Origin: Saccoglossus kowalevskii
Taxonomy: Eukaryota; Hemichordata; Enteropneusta; Harrimaniidae
Direction of reading: 5' to 3'
Assembly (NCBI RefSeq): GCF_000003605.2
Contig: NW_003151262.1
Location: forward strand, 213,014-277,013
Length of the DNA stretch: 64,000 nucleotides
Shown piece after piece: positions 47,280-59,679 of the stretch (its first letter is position 1; the number at the start of each line of letters is the position of its first letter). The notes under the pieces were generated by a model that searched no databases, was not told the DNA's origin, and saw only the letters and a program-made list of their open reading frames with translations. A program made the position numbers and the translations under genes.

Positions 47280-47900
47280 GATTGGGGTAGGAATTTTCTT
47301 CAGTATATGCTACTATCCAAAAGAAAATATGCACATTCATCATGTGAATTGCAGAACACCTCCCGACACTCTCGAAGCAATATAATACATTAGTCCCCAT
47401 ACACACCTCTCAGTTTTGTTGACTATTCTCGAATAGTATTTATCTGTCTAGATGCTGAAAAGAGTTTCTTTCAAACTCCACTGATAGTCAGTTCATGTTT
47501 TTAACTATAGCTGGGTTTTTGGCATAATAACCGAGGACATCAACGCTGACAGGGTTAGTCTTCTAGTGCAGTGTACATACTACGAGTTGAGCTCCATTGA
47601 AGTAACACAATAGAAGTTGCTTACAAAGCAACTCGTTGTCATGAAAACAACGTCTGTGTTGCTCAGAGGCTTATATATCCCGTTAAGCTACAAGTAGTCC
47701 ACTAAAATTTAGATTTGGTAAAACAAATATTTACGAGTCCTCACCCTCAAATCTCAATCTAACATCGACAATTATAAATACAAAAAGTGAAAAACAACAA
47801 GCCTACCAATCTGAGAGCCAAAAACATAAGCATATTAAATACACTCACCGATTTTTAACCACTTCGTTCAAGCTGTAACGACATGTCACATCGCATATAC
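47280..47900 (+). repeat. Repeat Q, copy B (partial)
   Basis: Matches parts of 42760-43100 and 43860-43960 (catgtgaa, cattagtccccatac, ttttgttgact, cgttgtcatgaaaac, catattaaatacac). Confidence 0.6.
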
Positions 47901-48101
47901 ATAAAGAGTGGCTAGTAAATACATATCATGCATTTATGCCGTGGTGTGTGTAAATGCCCGAAACAATAGGTTAAATTCATCGAATGACATTTGCTGGTTT
48001 CATGTTAGCCTACACTGACTTTTCTCGGCACCTAACATAAATCAAACTATTGTCCTGGTTATGGTCGAAACTAAACACTTTTGAGGAGGATAACAACTCA
48101 C

Positions 48102-48165
48102 ATCACAAGCACAGGTCAATATCACAAGCACAGGTCAATATCACAAGCACAGGTCAATATCACAA
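48102..48165 (+). repeat. 19-bp tandem repeat, 3 units and a partial
   Basis: Unit atcacaagcacaggtcaat at 48102, 48121 and 48140, followed by a diverged partial. Exact over three units, so recent. Confidence 0.9.
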
Positions 48166-48949
48166 GAATGTGTTCAATATCAAATGATTATGCCAAGTTG
48201 CAATCATTCGTAAAGCATGGTCTATTTCCAAGCGTACTTTTATTGGGCATCAATGGGGAATTCATATGCACTAAATGCTCTGTTTTCAATCCAACTTTTT
48301 AAAGTGTTTTGCCTTGACTCTGTTTTCTCAGTGATTTTTATAAAAATAACGTGGCATCACATATGTAATACTGACCATGTTTTAATATGCTAAGAAGAGA
48401 TTTCTCAACGGTTGATCTGACAAACACACTTATTGAATCTTGAACTTGATGTAGAACAGTAGCTTTGGGGTTTTGTCATTTTATAATGAATGAATATTCA
48501 TGAGTTTATCATTACGCAGATTTTGAGTATTCGGTCCACCTTCCTTTATTTCTGTATGCAAAATAAATAATAACCACAAAATTAAAAAAATCAACTCTCA
48601 CGCATTCACGCATTGCGTAGCAAATTGTTGAGGACTCGTACAGTGTAAACCATTCAAATTATGACCATGGTACCATGATTCCTCATACAAATTTCGTGCA
48701 AAATAGTTTGGCAAAATATATGTGTTCACGTACCCTCTACTCGACAGGGAATTATATACACTAAACGTTTTGTTTCCAAGGTTTTCATGTCAAAATTATT
48801 CTGGGACCTTTACTGATCATGTGAAACCGACTTGGAACACCGATCAAGTTTTACTGTCTGTATTGTGCAGAGGCAACATCACAAAAGCTTAAACGCGAAT
48901 ATGCGATTGTATTTTCTATGATTTTTTGGATTGAATGCACCATTTTCAG
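48166..48949. other. No feature recognised
   Basis: Low-complexity AT-rich DNA. Nothing supported. Confidence 0.5.
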
Positions 48950-49780
48950 CTTATTCAAAGTTCATACTTATGTTGGTACAGTGTAACAATGTTGGCGCCA
49001 GTGGCCACTCGTCGGTGATCAACTTAGTTATAATAAAAAAGCATGATCATTTGAACACTGCTATTACGAGACATGCAAGGGGTTAAATTTGGTGGAAAAG
49101 TATTCAAAAATCAGTTTGTTGGCTATTGCCATGGCAACAGTGGGCAGGACTTTTTACAGATTTTACCACTCAACTAGAGAGAAGGTATGACATGCTTTCT
49201 AGGTATGAACGAAATTAACCCCGCCAAAAAAAATCACAGAAGAGTTAACAGCCATTCCAGGCGAAAGGCTACCCCAACTTTGTGATCATATTACTCAGTA
49301 ATCAAAATAGATTTAAAAAAAACAGTACCTTTTTACCCACACTCAAACTGAGTAAAATGAGTAATGTCCTCGGTTTTTAGTTTCAGAGTTACTGTTGCCA
49401 TGGCAACGATGTATCAGATCTTTTTTTCAAACTTAACACCCAACTAAAATTACAGTTTTACCTACGTACCAAGTATGAAGGAAATTGGCCCAGCGTAAAA
49501 AATCACAGAAAAGTTAAAATCCCGTTCCTGGTGAAACGTTACCCAAACTGTTATGTCAAATTTCTCAAAAATAAAATAGTGACTTTGTGCCCACACTCAA
49601 AGGAAGTAGAATGAGCTACGTCAGAGTTATTCAATCCTAGAATTTTAGGAGGAGACACATTTGACGCGAAGCTATTCAACACTATGTTGTTTGGATGTCG
49701 TCATGACAACGATGGGCAAGCATTTTTTTCAAAGATTTTAAAGTCAATCAAAGCGGAGCGGATCGCCAATATTACTAGGA
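48950..49780 (-). repeat. X-box repeat family, inverted, about 3 units
   Basis: Units carry, in reverse order to those at 38.5 kb, ccatggcaac, tatgaaNgaaatt, aaaaatcacagaa, and cacactcaaa. Palindromes sit at 49125-49138 (ATTGCCATGGCAAC) and 49394-49407 (GTTGCCATGGCAAC); a weaker one, cgtcatgacaac, is at about 49698. Confidence 0.75.
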
Positions 49781-49879
49781 GGTCACTCAAAAGACGATGT
49801 GACAGTCACTCTACCCATTGAGTCGCCTGCTACAAAACGGCGGTCATTGGCGTTTGAGCTAAATATACAGTAACAACAT

Positions 49880-50340
49880 CAGTAAGCGATTCTTTGATTC
49901 AATCGACAAGTGCTTCCCAGCCGGGAATAATCTCAGGGAAATTGTCAATGGAAATATCATCAAAGTCATCTATAGTTGTATGAACAATATAAAAGATACA
50001 ATTAACAGTAAAAACAAAACCCAACTTGCGACCGATAAGAACACCACGAACGACAAAACGAAAGTAAATAAGCTATACAAAGAAGAAAACGGAAGGCCAC
50101 TGGTCTGGAATTAATTATTGTATGGCGTCATATGCCAAGCGAAAGTTATGCGATTAGACAACAAAACTAGAAAAATATACGTCGGACATACTGGAAATTT
50201 AAAACAAGATACAGAAACCTTCATACTAAGGGTATTGATGCATTCTAAGCGATTTAGTGATAAATTCTGCAATATCGGACCACTACGTTCGTGTGTGTTT
50301 ACCCGATTAGATGAAGGGATTTGCGCGATGATGTAATAAT
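49880..50340 (+). mobile_element. Penelope-like element fragment, linker and GIY-YIG start
   Basis: Translates as R-F-F-D-S-I-D-K-C-F-P-A-G-N-N-L-R-E-I, then V-I-Y-S-C-M-N-N-I-K-D-T-I-N, the conserved linker of Penelope-like polyproteins, followed by K-I-Y-V-G-H-T-G-N-L-K-Q, the start of the GIY-YIG nuclease. Stop codons and a frame change lie near 50115. The reverse transcriptase is missing. Confidence 0.7.
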
Positions 50341-50809
50341 ATACAAACTAAAACCTTTCATCCAACGCATGAGAGGAGATTGCATGCCAATTAATGTCAC
50401 TTCGGGATTTAACAAGAATATTCGCATGATACAAAATGTATTCCGGGCATTTACAAACTATGAAATGTTGTCATAAAAACGAGGCTTAAGAAAATACAGC
50501 AGAGTGCGCAGCCTCTTTCATGTGACATAAGTACATCAGTTTACTTCTACATGTTAGCGCATGCGTTGGCCCCGAACAATGTGATGAAGAACATCATGAT
50601 CAAAGATGACTTTCCGTACAAGGAACTTATTCCATGCTAGCAAAATAAAAGTATATAACTGACCTGATCGGCCAACCGTGTTCATCATTACTAGGCGATT
50701 CAAATTGAAGAAAATACTTTCACAGAAAAACATCAAACATTACCTATTGCGCGAACTCACGCCTTAACTGTACTAACTCGTGATTTGTTAGCTGATTTAC
50801 CCAGCAGTG

Positions 50810-51736
50810 TACGAGTTGGGTTACTTTAGTCTAGGGCCAAGTACATACTAGAAAGCATTCAGGAATGGTGTAATACAATGGGTGATTGTGTGTCCAAGGT
50901 GTAGTCACGAATTCTACGAACTCAAGCACGTTGCCATGAAAACGGCGTAATAACGAAGAAAATACACAACAGCAGAGAATGTGATACTGGATGGCATTGT
51001 ACATGATATGTATTATGCCCTAATGTATGAGTAGACTACCAAATTTATTAAGAATGTTTACCAGTTAAAATATAGTACTACTGCGAGGTGGCTGCTCTCT
51101 GTTTCTGACACGTTTTTTTTCAGTAGAGGTCGAGTTGACGATACTGTAACATATACGATAGCATTACTAAATTTCAACTTTCGTAAAATTTACAATTTCG
51201 AGAAACATAAATATCAGTTATTTGATATATATCACCAATAAAAACAAACCCATCAACCACTTATGCAGAGAACACAAAACAAAAACATATCAAATACACT
51301 CACCGATTTACAGCTGTACCACCTAATTTGCAACGACTGACTAAACTGTGGCCAAGCAGTCTACACACACCAACAACACAGCGCTAGGCGTGTCAACAAC
51401 GTACATATAATCACCTGATATATCATCGCGAGCGCATAAAAGCCAAACTTAACTAAGCATTTCTTTATTGTGTATTGTCTATTTTTGTCACAGTGGAAAT
51501 AATAGGGCTTGGTATACTCAACGCCGTTACGAGACTCCGGTTGTTATTGGTTGCATACATTTTTTCCTTTGCCTAGTAGTTTTTTTTGCATTTTTTTCGT
51601 TCCTTAATCACTCAACCTCGTCTACTTGGTCACCAGTTAAACATAAAGATCATGTTTTCTTTGTTTGAGGTTCGCAATCCATTTCAAAGTCACAATTCGG
51701 GGAACACAGCGTTCTAGCGTTCGTTTAGGCACCGGT
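50810..51736 (+). repeat. Repeat Q, copy C, left part
   Basis: Matches copy A from 42890 to about 44440, without the 95-bp insert and with a deletion in the 43200-43850 part. It breaks off at ggcaccg and seems to resume at about 53540. Confidence 0.75.
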
Positions 51737-52689
51737 GTTGAGGAACGTTGGTTTAGGTTTGTGTGGCGAACGACGATCACTCAACGACCGACGCTCACAA
51801 CTTGGATCCGCCATTAACAAAAAACAATATTATGGTTATATAACTTTTCAGATGTTTTTAATTCAGTTATTTTTCCAATATTCTTTTAAAAATCAACACT
51901 AAATTACCCTAAAAATCAAATACTACCGGTTTATGTATTTTTGCATTAAACCTGTAGTCATTTCATGTTGCAGGGCTACTTCGTTTAGCTGTGCATTATA
52001 TTATACCAGTTTGTCACGTCTCACTGTAGTAACGCAATGCTGTGATTGGTTGAGACTCTGTCACATGACATTGAATAAAAATGGATATTATACGGTATAT
52101 TGCCCGCCAAGTGGATATTACATGGGTATATCACATGGATGACGTCACTGAAACTACTGCGCATAACAAAGTGTCGTTCGCTGCACTGGTGTTTCCCCGA
52201 CCGCTGTTGCTTACGGGGTTACTTTCAAGGTTTTGAAGGAGCTTCAGCCATCCGAAATAGACAGTGAACGTACCATAATGGATATTAATTATGATACTCT
52301 GTTTTTGATTTTTAGGGCGTCTTTTATATGAAGCAAAAAAGTACGGCAAATCCACCACTGAAACGTCGCAACCGGGATCGCTGCGGCGCGTTCTACGCTG
52401 TGAGCATTTCTACGCGTGTCACGCTGGTACTCACCGAGAACGCTCTTAGCTGAGGGACTTGTGAATATAAGGTGGGGGTACTGTCGTGAGAAAGTAACTT
52501 CAGTCACTTTCAAGGCACTATGACAATTTCTATCTCGCGAGTGGCCAATTTCCTTCGGCTTTGGCTACCACTCCTTGGGCAGGCGACAAATCGTGATATT
52601 ACTCTTACAAACATGTGTTATTATTTAAATATTGATGGCGTGGATTCATCGTTTTAATTGGTCTAAACACAAAATTTGCATATGCGACT

Positions 52690-53080
52690 GATAAGAACAC
52701 TACGACTGTTAAAACGAAAGTCAATAAGCTATGCAATTGCCAGAAATAAACGGCATGTCAACTGGACGGGAAGTTTTTGCATTCCGGCGTCACATACCAA
52801 GCGGAAATTACACGATTAGACAAATAAACTAGCGAAACATACGTCGAACTTACTGGAAATGAATTCAAAACAAGGTACAGAAACCACACGTTCTCATTTC
52901 GTAATCAGGCCTCTAGAATTGCGACAGAACTGAGCAAGCATGTTTGGTCACTCAAAGAAAAAAATATTGAGCAAACAATAACATGGAAAATTCTTGCCCG
53001 TAGCCCGTACAGTAGCTCCAGCAAACGATGCATTCTATGTTTGAAGGAAATATTTATCATAATTTTTAGACTTCACCACC
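52690..53080 (+). mobile_element. Penelope-like GIY-YIG nuclease fragment
   Basis: Reads E-T-Y-V-E-L-T-G-N-E-F-K-T-R-Y-R-N-H, then A-T-E-L-S-K-H-V-W-S-L-K, W-K-I-L-A-R-S and K-R-C-I-L-C-L-K-E: the order of the GIY-YIG core and Cys motif of Penelope-like elements. It overlaps in content with the fragment at 49880-50340, so they are two different insertions. Confidence 0.75.
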
Positions 53081-53246
53081 CCACAATAAACAAAAAATTG
53101 TATCATCACGCCGACACAGATCAAAAGCCTTATTATGTAACACTTTAACTAACCTGTACGTTTCTACTTTCCTTTAATTAATATGTTAATTTGTAAAGTT
53201 TATAATACATGTATATATGTTAAGCGTAAAGCGTCTGATGAGTGAT

Positions 53247-53272
53247 ACATATATATATATATATATATATAT
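53247..53272. repeat. (AT)n microsatellite
   Basis: About 13 AT units, uninterrupted. Confidence 0.95.
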
Positions 53273-53539
53273 TCGAAATTATAAATAATAAATAATGGCA
53301 GATGTTTCAGAAACAGGAAGCGCGATCATTTAAATGTAAGATAGATTGAACAAAACGTAGCCGAGTGTAAGTTACTGGCACTATTGTCCATCCATCCAGG
53401 AAATACATACACATTTATGAACTATAGAGGGAATTAAACTTTGTAAAATATTATGTATGAATAAAATAAATGGATAGAATACAAATAAAATAAACACATT
53501 TTTTTCGAAATGCTTTTAGTTGTTTCCAGGAGGTTGTAT

Positions 53540-53880
53540 TCAAATTTAAATGATTATGCCGAATCACAATCTCCCGTTTATTTTCATACTAGATGTGGTT
53601 CGTACAATAAAATCCATCAGGTGCTTCGATCGGTAAATCAAAATACACAAATCACATTGCCGGACATTATCTACACATCTTCTGCTTCAGGTCCATTCTC
53701 TTTGATTTTTAACGTTTATATTGACGTTCTAAAAAATTGTATAAATCTTGCACTTGTATTTCAATATCATCACATTAAAAATAACACACTGTTTCACCAT
53801 GCTGAAAACAGCAGAACGACTGGTTTCTATCTCGAAGCTAACACAAGAGTCTACCAGGGTTACACGGAATACTTTTTAGC
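53540..53880 (+). pseudogene. Coding-like fragment, copy of 44460-44830
   Basis: A single open frame (53510-54094) reads D-Y-A-E-S-Q-S-P-V-Y-F-H-T-R-C-G-S, then I-T-L-P-D-I-I-Y-T-S-S, V-L-K-N-C-I-N-L-A, L-F-H-H-A-E-N and R-V-Y-Q-G-Y-T-E-Y-F. After residue ~122 the frame runs into an unrelated repeat at 53879, so the end is lost. Conservation with the other copy is higher for residues than expected of junk, but the family is unknown. Confidence 0.45.
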
Positions 53881-54100
53881 CCCCGCCGGGTCTGCGATCC
53901 GGGTGGGGGCTTATAATATGGGTCGTGTCTTTGCATCCGTATGTGCATGTATACATTACCAGCTTTTCTCACACATGTGTGATCCAATTCAGTTCAGAGT
54001 TTGTAAAGAGACAGGAATTGATGGTGTTATGAGTGCACATCAAGTTATTTGTTTGATTCTCCAAAGTTTCGCTGTGTTGTTCTATGATTTTTAACATTTT
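53879..54100 (+). repeat. Hairpin-headed repeat, type 1
   Basis: Begins with a GC-rich hairpin (agcccccgccggg, loop, ccgggtgggggct), then tataatatgggtcgtgtctt. It interrupts the coding-like fragment. The right end is not clear. Confidence 0.55.
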
Positions 54101-55749
54101 ACCATCAAAATTGCTGGAAAATCCCACTTTTCCCGAAATTACCCGAGTTTAATCTGAGTTTTGAGGACGCATTCGCAGTTCTCGTCTCGGTGGAAATCAC
54201 CGTAATTTTCGAGTGAGTATATAGTATCCCGGAATTATATCTTCATTTGTGCAACGCTTATATGGACACAATTCTGTCTCGTCAATTTCAAAAGTAAGAA
54301 ACTGTGCTTATTATGATATTTATACACTTTGAATTATCGTTTATGTCTCGGGTTTGGTGATCGTGAGAAACTCTTGCTAACGTGGTGAGAGCTTTGCCAG
54401 AAAAACTGCCTTTCTATTATTGATGTAAAAACTGATTATGTATTGTGTAAATTGAAAGTTTACCTCGTGATTTAAGAGGCTTGTAGTGCTCAAACGCCAT
54501 GGTGGCGTTGCCGCAATGCTGCTCTGAGACACGGCCACGCTTGCCAGACTCTGCCACGCTCAAAATCATTATCGCTATGCTTGATTTCTGCATATTTACA
54601 TTTGTCTATGATTTCCACAGCTATTGTTCTATGAGATGCGTTCTCTCTGTTCATAAACAGCCATAAACAAGTTTATTTGGGTCGGCATTTACTCATTGAA
54701 AGTGTTGGTTTACATAGTCCACTGATCACGCTATAGCTGAAGTCAAAAATATGTGGCTATCTGAGAGCTTGCCCACAACGCTAATGAGTTGACCGCAACG
54801 CTAAAGAAATCCCTTCTCGATTAGGCAAATCTAATAATTTTATTGTGAATCTGTTATGAACGATTGCTTTTTCCGGTGTTCATTGGCACTTGCTAGCAGA
54901 TTGAAAGGAATTGTGAAACTTAGTTTCATGACGACATATTTGACTAGAATTATCAAGAAAACACAAGTCAAGTTCGGCCAACCGTGACTGCTTGAGAGCA
55001 ATGATGAAATTGAGAAGTACTGTAATTCAATATCAATGAATCTATCACCACTTTTAAATTACTTTTGAAGTAAAAGTGGTACCCGAGTGCTGGATAAATC
55101 ACTACACCCGTGACCCGTTGACCACTGAGCGTGGATGACTTCCGGATTCTACTGGGACCTACCCGTGTTGAAGTTTATCGATGAATCGAACCTATTTATT
55201 TCCGTACTGATTAAGTCAGGGTGGCAATTTCAATGTTTAGCTACCATAATTAATTTCCATTATGAGCAGGAAAATAAATTACGGACCCCAATTGAGATGG
55301 ATAGTTCTTAACAGCGGCCATATTTTTTTTTCTAATGTTGACAATGCACTATGTAAATTACCAGCACACGCGCGAAGCTATTAAGAGAGCAGTGAAACAA
55401 AATTAGGGAGGGGTCAAATTCACGTAATCCTCAATTTTAATGTTGATTTTATGTTGATTTAATAGTCCAATATTTTTTCAAAACTCCAGATATTATTGTA
55501 TATAATTGTAAACAGTTAACAATATTAACTAATACATTTTTGGCAATATATCCCATTTTGATTATTAAGATGTATTTCACTGTATACAGTAAATCTTTAT
55601 TTAAAAAATACAACTACGATATGTTAATTAGCATGCAAATTAATATGCAAATTAGCCGCCAACCTGAGACAATTTTCTGGGTAAACACTGCAATCCAGTT
55701 CAAGGGAAATTTGACATTCACTTACTACATGATCACTACATCTGCTGTT
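54101..55749. other. No gene recognised
   Basis: About 1.6 kb, mostly AT-rich with modestly GC-rich patches (54480-54560). A direct atgcaaattaatatgcaaatta duplication lies near 55634. No exon supported. Confidence 0.45.
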
Positions 55750-55752
55750 TTT

Positions 55753-55870
55753 TAGTCCCCGTTCGGACGAAGTCCGAAAACGGGAACTTATAATTCGGTC
55801 TCCGTCCGTGCGTCCGTGCGTCTGTGCGTCCGTGCGTCCGTCCGGAGTCATATCTCAGAATCCTTTGGAC
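55753..55870 (+). repeat. Hairpin-headed repeat, type 2, with (CCGTGCGT)n
   Basis: Starts tagtccccgttcggac, gaagtccgaaaacggg (a hairpin), then acttataattcggtctccgt and a CCGTGCGT tract (about 55800-55846). Confidence 0.7.
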
Positions 55871-55929
55871 CGATTCCGTTCATTCTTTGCATGTTCCTAG
55901 TACTTTATGTGGGACATATGCACATACAG

Positions 55930-56520
55930 TGGTTTAGCGATTCGATTCAAAATGGCCGACTGGCAGCCATCTTGTTTTTTGAAAATGTTGCATTTTGGAC
56001 ATGCTTTGTCAGTTTTCATTCAAACTTGGTACATAAATTATACATGTTAGGATACATGTCCATGACGATTTATTTCACAATTGGATCAAAGATGGCCGAC
56101 TAGCAGCCATCTTGTTTTTTGAAAATGTCGTGTTTTGGACATGCTTTGTCAGTTTTCATTCAAATTTTGTACATAGAATATACATGTTAGGATACATGTC
56201 CATGACGATTTATTTCGCAATTGGATCAAAGATGGTAGACTGTCGGGCGTCTTGTTTTGTTTTTTATGCGGTATCTTGGACGTGCTCTGTCAGTTTTCAT
56301 TCAAATTTGGCACATACATGTACTTTATACATGTTAGGATGCATGTCCATGAAAATTTGTTTCAAAATCTGGTCAAGGATGGCCGATTGACAGCCATCTG
56401 ACTTTTTGGCCTTACTACTATATTTCCACAATTTATTTTCATTCGAATTTGGCACATACATCATACATATCAGTGTGTTTCATAATCAGATCAAAAATGG
56501 CCGAACAACGGCTGTTTTTA
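55930..56520 (+). repeat. About 140-bp tandem repeat, 4 to 5 degenerate units
   Basis: The motif (a/g)atggccga(c/t)tggcagccat is followed by cagttttcattcaaat and catgttaggatacatgtcca in each unit (starts about 55952, 56092, 56233, 56380 and 56497). It is the continuation of the hairpin-headed repeat at 55753. Confidence 0.8.
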
Positions 56521-57530
56521 TTTTTTGGCCATGTTACTACTACACGAAACACGTGTTTTGATGTAAATAAACAATTTGTTGTATACGCCACTTGGAACCC
56601 CTCCGCTTTAATATGACGAGCACAAAGAGAACTTTCATTGTCCTGAACATATACGAGTAATATCAAAATAGTACGGAGAAAATTACACTTTACAAGAGAT
56701 ACAGAATATGGACTAGGACGCAAAGAGAAATTCTGAACTATGATATAAGAAAGGAGATGCAAAGTAGAGGTACAGAACATTTTCATTATTCTGGTCACAT
56801 TTTAGATGCACCAATTCTAGATAAAAACACTGATAAAGAGATTGTTACATTTGCTGATGAATATATATCAGATGATGCAGTCCTTCATGACCTGGTTGTA
56901 GCACGTCAAACACACCACCACACACGAACCTGCAAAAAGAGGAAAGGTATTTAATATCGCTTTCACTTTAAAAAAAAACACCCTCATCAAAAACTGTTAT
57001 TGCCAGAAAAGAAACTGACCAGGATACAATTACACCAGCCAAAAAATGATGCCAACAGTTATGAAGATGTTAGAGAAAGTTGGACCTGATACAACACCCT
57101 CTCAGTTAATTTCAGAAGCAGATGTTCCTGTAACAGAGTACGACAGAGCATTGTCAATTGCATTGAAACGTACAACGGTTATTTAAAAAAAAAACATCAG
57201 AGGCCAATATAAATCCATATAATCCATATATTCTGAAAGCGCTTCGAGCCAATATGGATATCAAAAATATAACTGACATATGGGCATGTATTGCATACAT
57301 TACTTCATACATGTGTAAACCTGAATGGGAAATGTCTGAACTTGTGAGAAATGCTGTAAAAAGAAGCTGATTCAGTAACAGACAAACTCAAATCTATTGG
57401 AAATACTTTTCTGAAATCGCGTGAAGTGTCACAACACTAACCATATGTACAATTGATTGGGTTACCACTAAGACAAACATACACGACAGTTTAGTATGTT
57501 CCAACAGGTTATGAAGAGGAGAGGACTAGA

Positions 57531-57845
57531 ATGTTAAAGAGTGTATCCCAGCTTGAAGAAATGGAAGATAGCAATGAGAATGTATATTTGCCAAATATGT
57601 TAGATAAGTATACAGCAATACCCAGAGAACTAGAGAATATTTGCCTTGCTGAATTTTCATCACAGTACACATATATAAAAACATTACAAATCAGGATGCA
57701 GATGAATGAAGATAGGATGAAGGATGAAGATATGAGTCAACACTGTGATATATTAGTCCACGCCCATGATATAACAGACCCCCAATCAAACAAAAAGCGC
57801 AGAACATACAAACTTGTGAATGGTTTGGGTTCAAATCACAAGTGA
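57531..57845 (+). pseudogene. Helentron-like element, segment between Rep and helicase
   Basis: Open stretch with M-L-K-S-V-S-Q-L-E-E-M-E-D, then L-D-K-Y-T-A-I-P-R-E-L-E-N-I-C-L-A-E-F, the conserved join preceding the helicase in this family. It belongs to the element at 56640-60073. Confidence 0.7.
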
Positions 57846-58149
57846 GAAAAACCTACAGTGATCAAAGCAAAAAGATACTACTGAAAAATACTATCATAGA
57901 CTGCTCATACTGTATCTATCCTGGCGAACAGAATTAGAATTAAAGCAAAACAATTGCTGGTTTTTGCTGGTAAAAAATTCTCTAAAGGAGACAATAACAT
58001 CATATGAACCTTGAAGAAGTGCAGGAAGCATGGGAAAATGCTCCAGATGCAGATGAAATGAATGAAGAATTATGGGATCAAGTTGCACCAATACATGTTG
58101 AGCAAACCAGAAAATATGAAAGCTTGGAGCAGGCAGATTATGAGTTATT

Positions 58150-59610
58150 AGACCCATCAAACTAGAACCCTGATCAAATCAACACAGAGCATATACTGCT
58201 TAATCTACCAACTACGTCTAAATCAAAACATATTCTAAAACTGCAAGCTAAACTGATAACTGATAGCGAGTATTACAAGTCAATAAGAAATTTAAATGAG
58301 CAGCGAAATATTATACATGATTTTATATTTGTATGGTGTACTGAAAATAGAATAGCAGGAATCCTTGGTAATAACCCCCCTGTACCTTTCCATGTCTTTC
58401 TGATTGGTGGTGGTGGTGGTGTAGGGAAAAGTCATACAGTACATACTATATACCAAAGTTCCATTAGATTGCTACGTAGACAAGGTCATACTATTGACAC
58501 TCCAACAATTTGTTTGACAGCATCCACGGGTAAAGCTACAGTTAACAACGAAGGAACAACTCTACATAGTGAATTCAAACTCCTTATTAGAAGAAATAAT
58601 CACTCAACTGAATATACGAAGCTTGCTGCCCAGGTATTGAATTCCCTGAGATCTAAATATGCAGTACCAAAACCATGATTGTAATTGATGAAATATCAAT
58701 AGTTGGTAGCCATAATTTGACTTACTTGCATTTAACTCTTCAGGACATATTTGAAAATGACATTCCATTTGGTGGTCTTTCCATATTAGCAGTTGGAGAC
58801 ATAATGCAGTTAAACCCTGTTGGAGAGACCTGTGTTCCAAACTCCCAATAGAAAAGGCACTACTGTTCTGGCTGGATCAGAGTGGCAACATCTATTCAAA
58901 TTGCATGACTTTAATGAGATTGTCAGACAACAAAATGATCCTGAATTTGCTAGTCTTCTTTCAAAATTACGTGAACACAATCAATCAGATATTAGCACCT
59001 TAAAAGTTTTGGAAAATAATGATCCAGCTCCCTCTGACTGTGTAGCTTTGTTTATGACATATGCAGAATCCACTTCATATAATAACAAACAGCTTGAAAA
59101 ATTAAGTTCTGAAATTATCACTATACAAACAAAAGATACTCAAATGGATTTGCATACAAGAAGAGCAAATATTGCTGTAACTAGCAAAAAACCTTAAACA
59201 GGTGGACTCAGAAATGAAATACAGACATATACATGCATACCAAGAATACAGATCTTGGAAATGGCCTTGTTAATGGTGCTATAGTAATTACTCACACAGA
59301 AATTAATCCATATGATCAATTGAAAGGAACAATATATGTGAAATTTGACTCTTAATACTGGAAAAGAAGCCAACAAATTTAGCAAATATCCAGATTCCGT
59401 TCTAATAAAAACAGTCACAGAAACGTTTTCCTGCTCAGTGACAGCAAAATCTGTCAAGGTAGAAAGAACACAATATGCCAGTGGTTTGGCATAGGGCATG
59501 ACTGTCCACAACGCACAAGGTAGTACTTATGAATATACGATTAGCGATACGAGTTCTAATTGGACTCCCAAACCTGGCCATTTGTAAACCATATTTAGCC
59601 ATTTTAAAAG
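58150..59610 (+). pseudogene. PIF1-family helicase domain, broken
   Basis: Walker A G-G-G-G-V-G-K-S-H lies at about 58408-58434, a T-A-S-T-G-K-A motif near 58520, Walker B I-D-E-I-S near 58684, G-D-I-M-Q-L-N-P near 58796, and the V-H-N-A-Q-G-S-T-Y motif near 59500. These are in the right order for PIF1. A frame change after Walker A's block (stop near 58676) and others break it, so it is not a working host helicase. Confidence 0.8.
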
Positions 59611-59679
59611 TGGGTCTGACCTTGAATTGGTTAAGTTTGATGAAGTATGATCAGTATAAACAAATCAGCATTAGTCTGT

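Larger units (their letters stand above)
51737..53540. other. Insertion within repeat Q copy C
   Basis: This ~1.8-kb stretch separates the two parts of copy C that are contiguous in copy A. It contains a Penelope-like GIY-YIG fragment and an AT microsatellite, and GC-rich sequence at 52140-52500. Its ends are not precisely defined. Confidence 0.5.

Noticed and set aside
48102-48165. Possible CRISPR-like array
   Set aside because: The 19-bp units abut directly with no spacers, and the setting is an animal genome. It is a plain tandem repeat.
56439-56798. 119-codon minus-strand open frame
   Set aside because: It runs opposite to the Helentron-like coding pieces and across the tandem repeat. 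No domain, so treated as chance.
58150-59610. Host PIF1 DNA helicase gene
   Set aside because: Stops and shifts break it, and the upstream and downstream parts are those of a Helitron-type element. A host copy would have introns or an intact frame.
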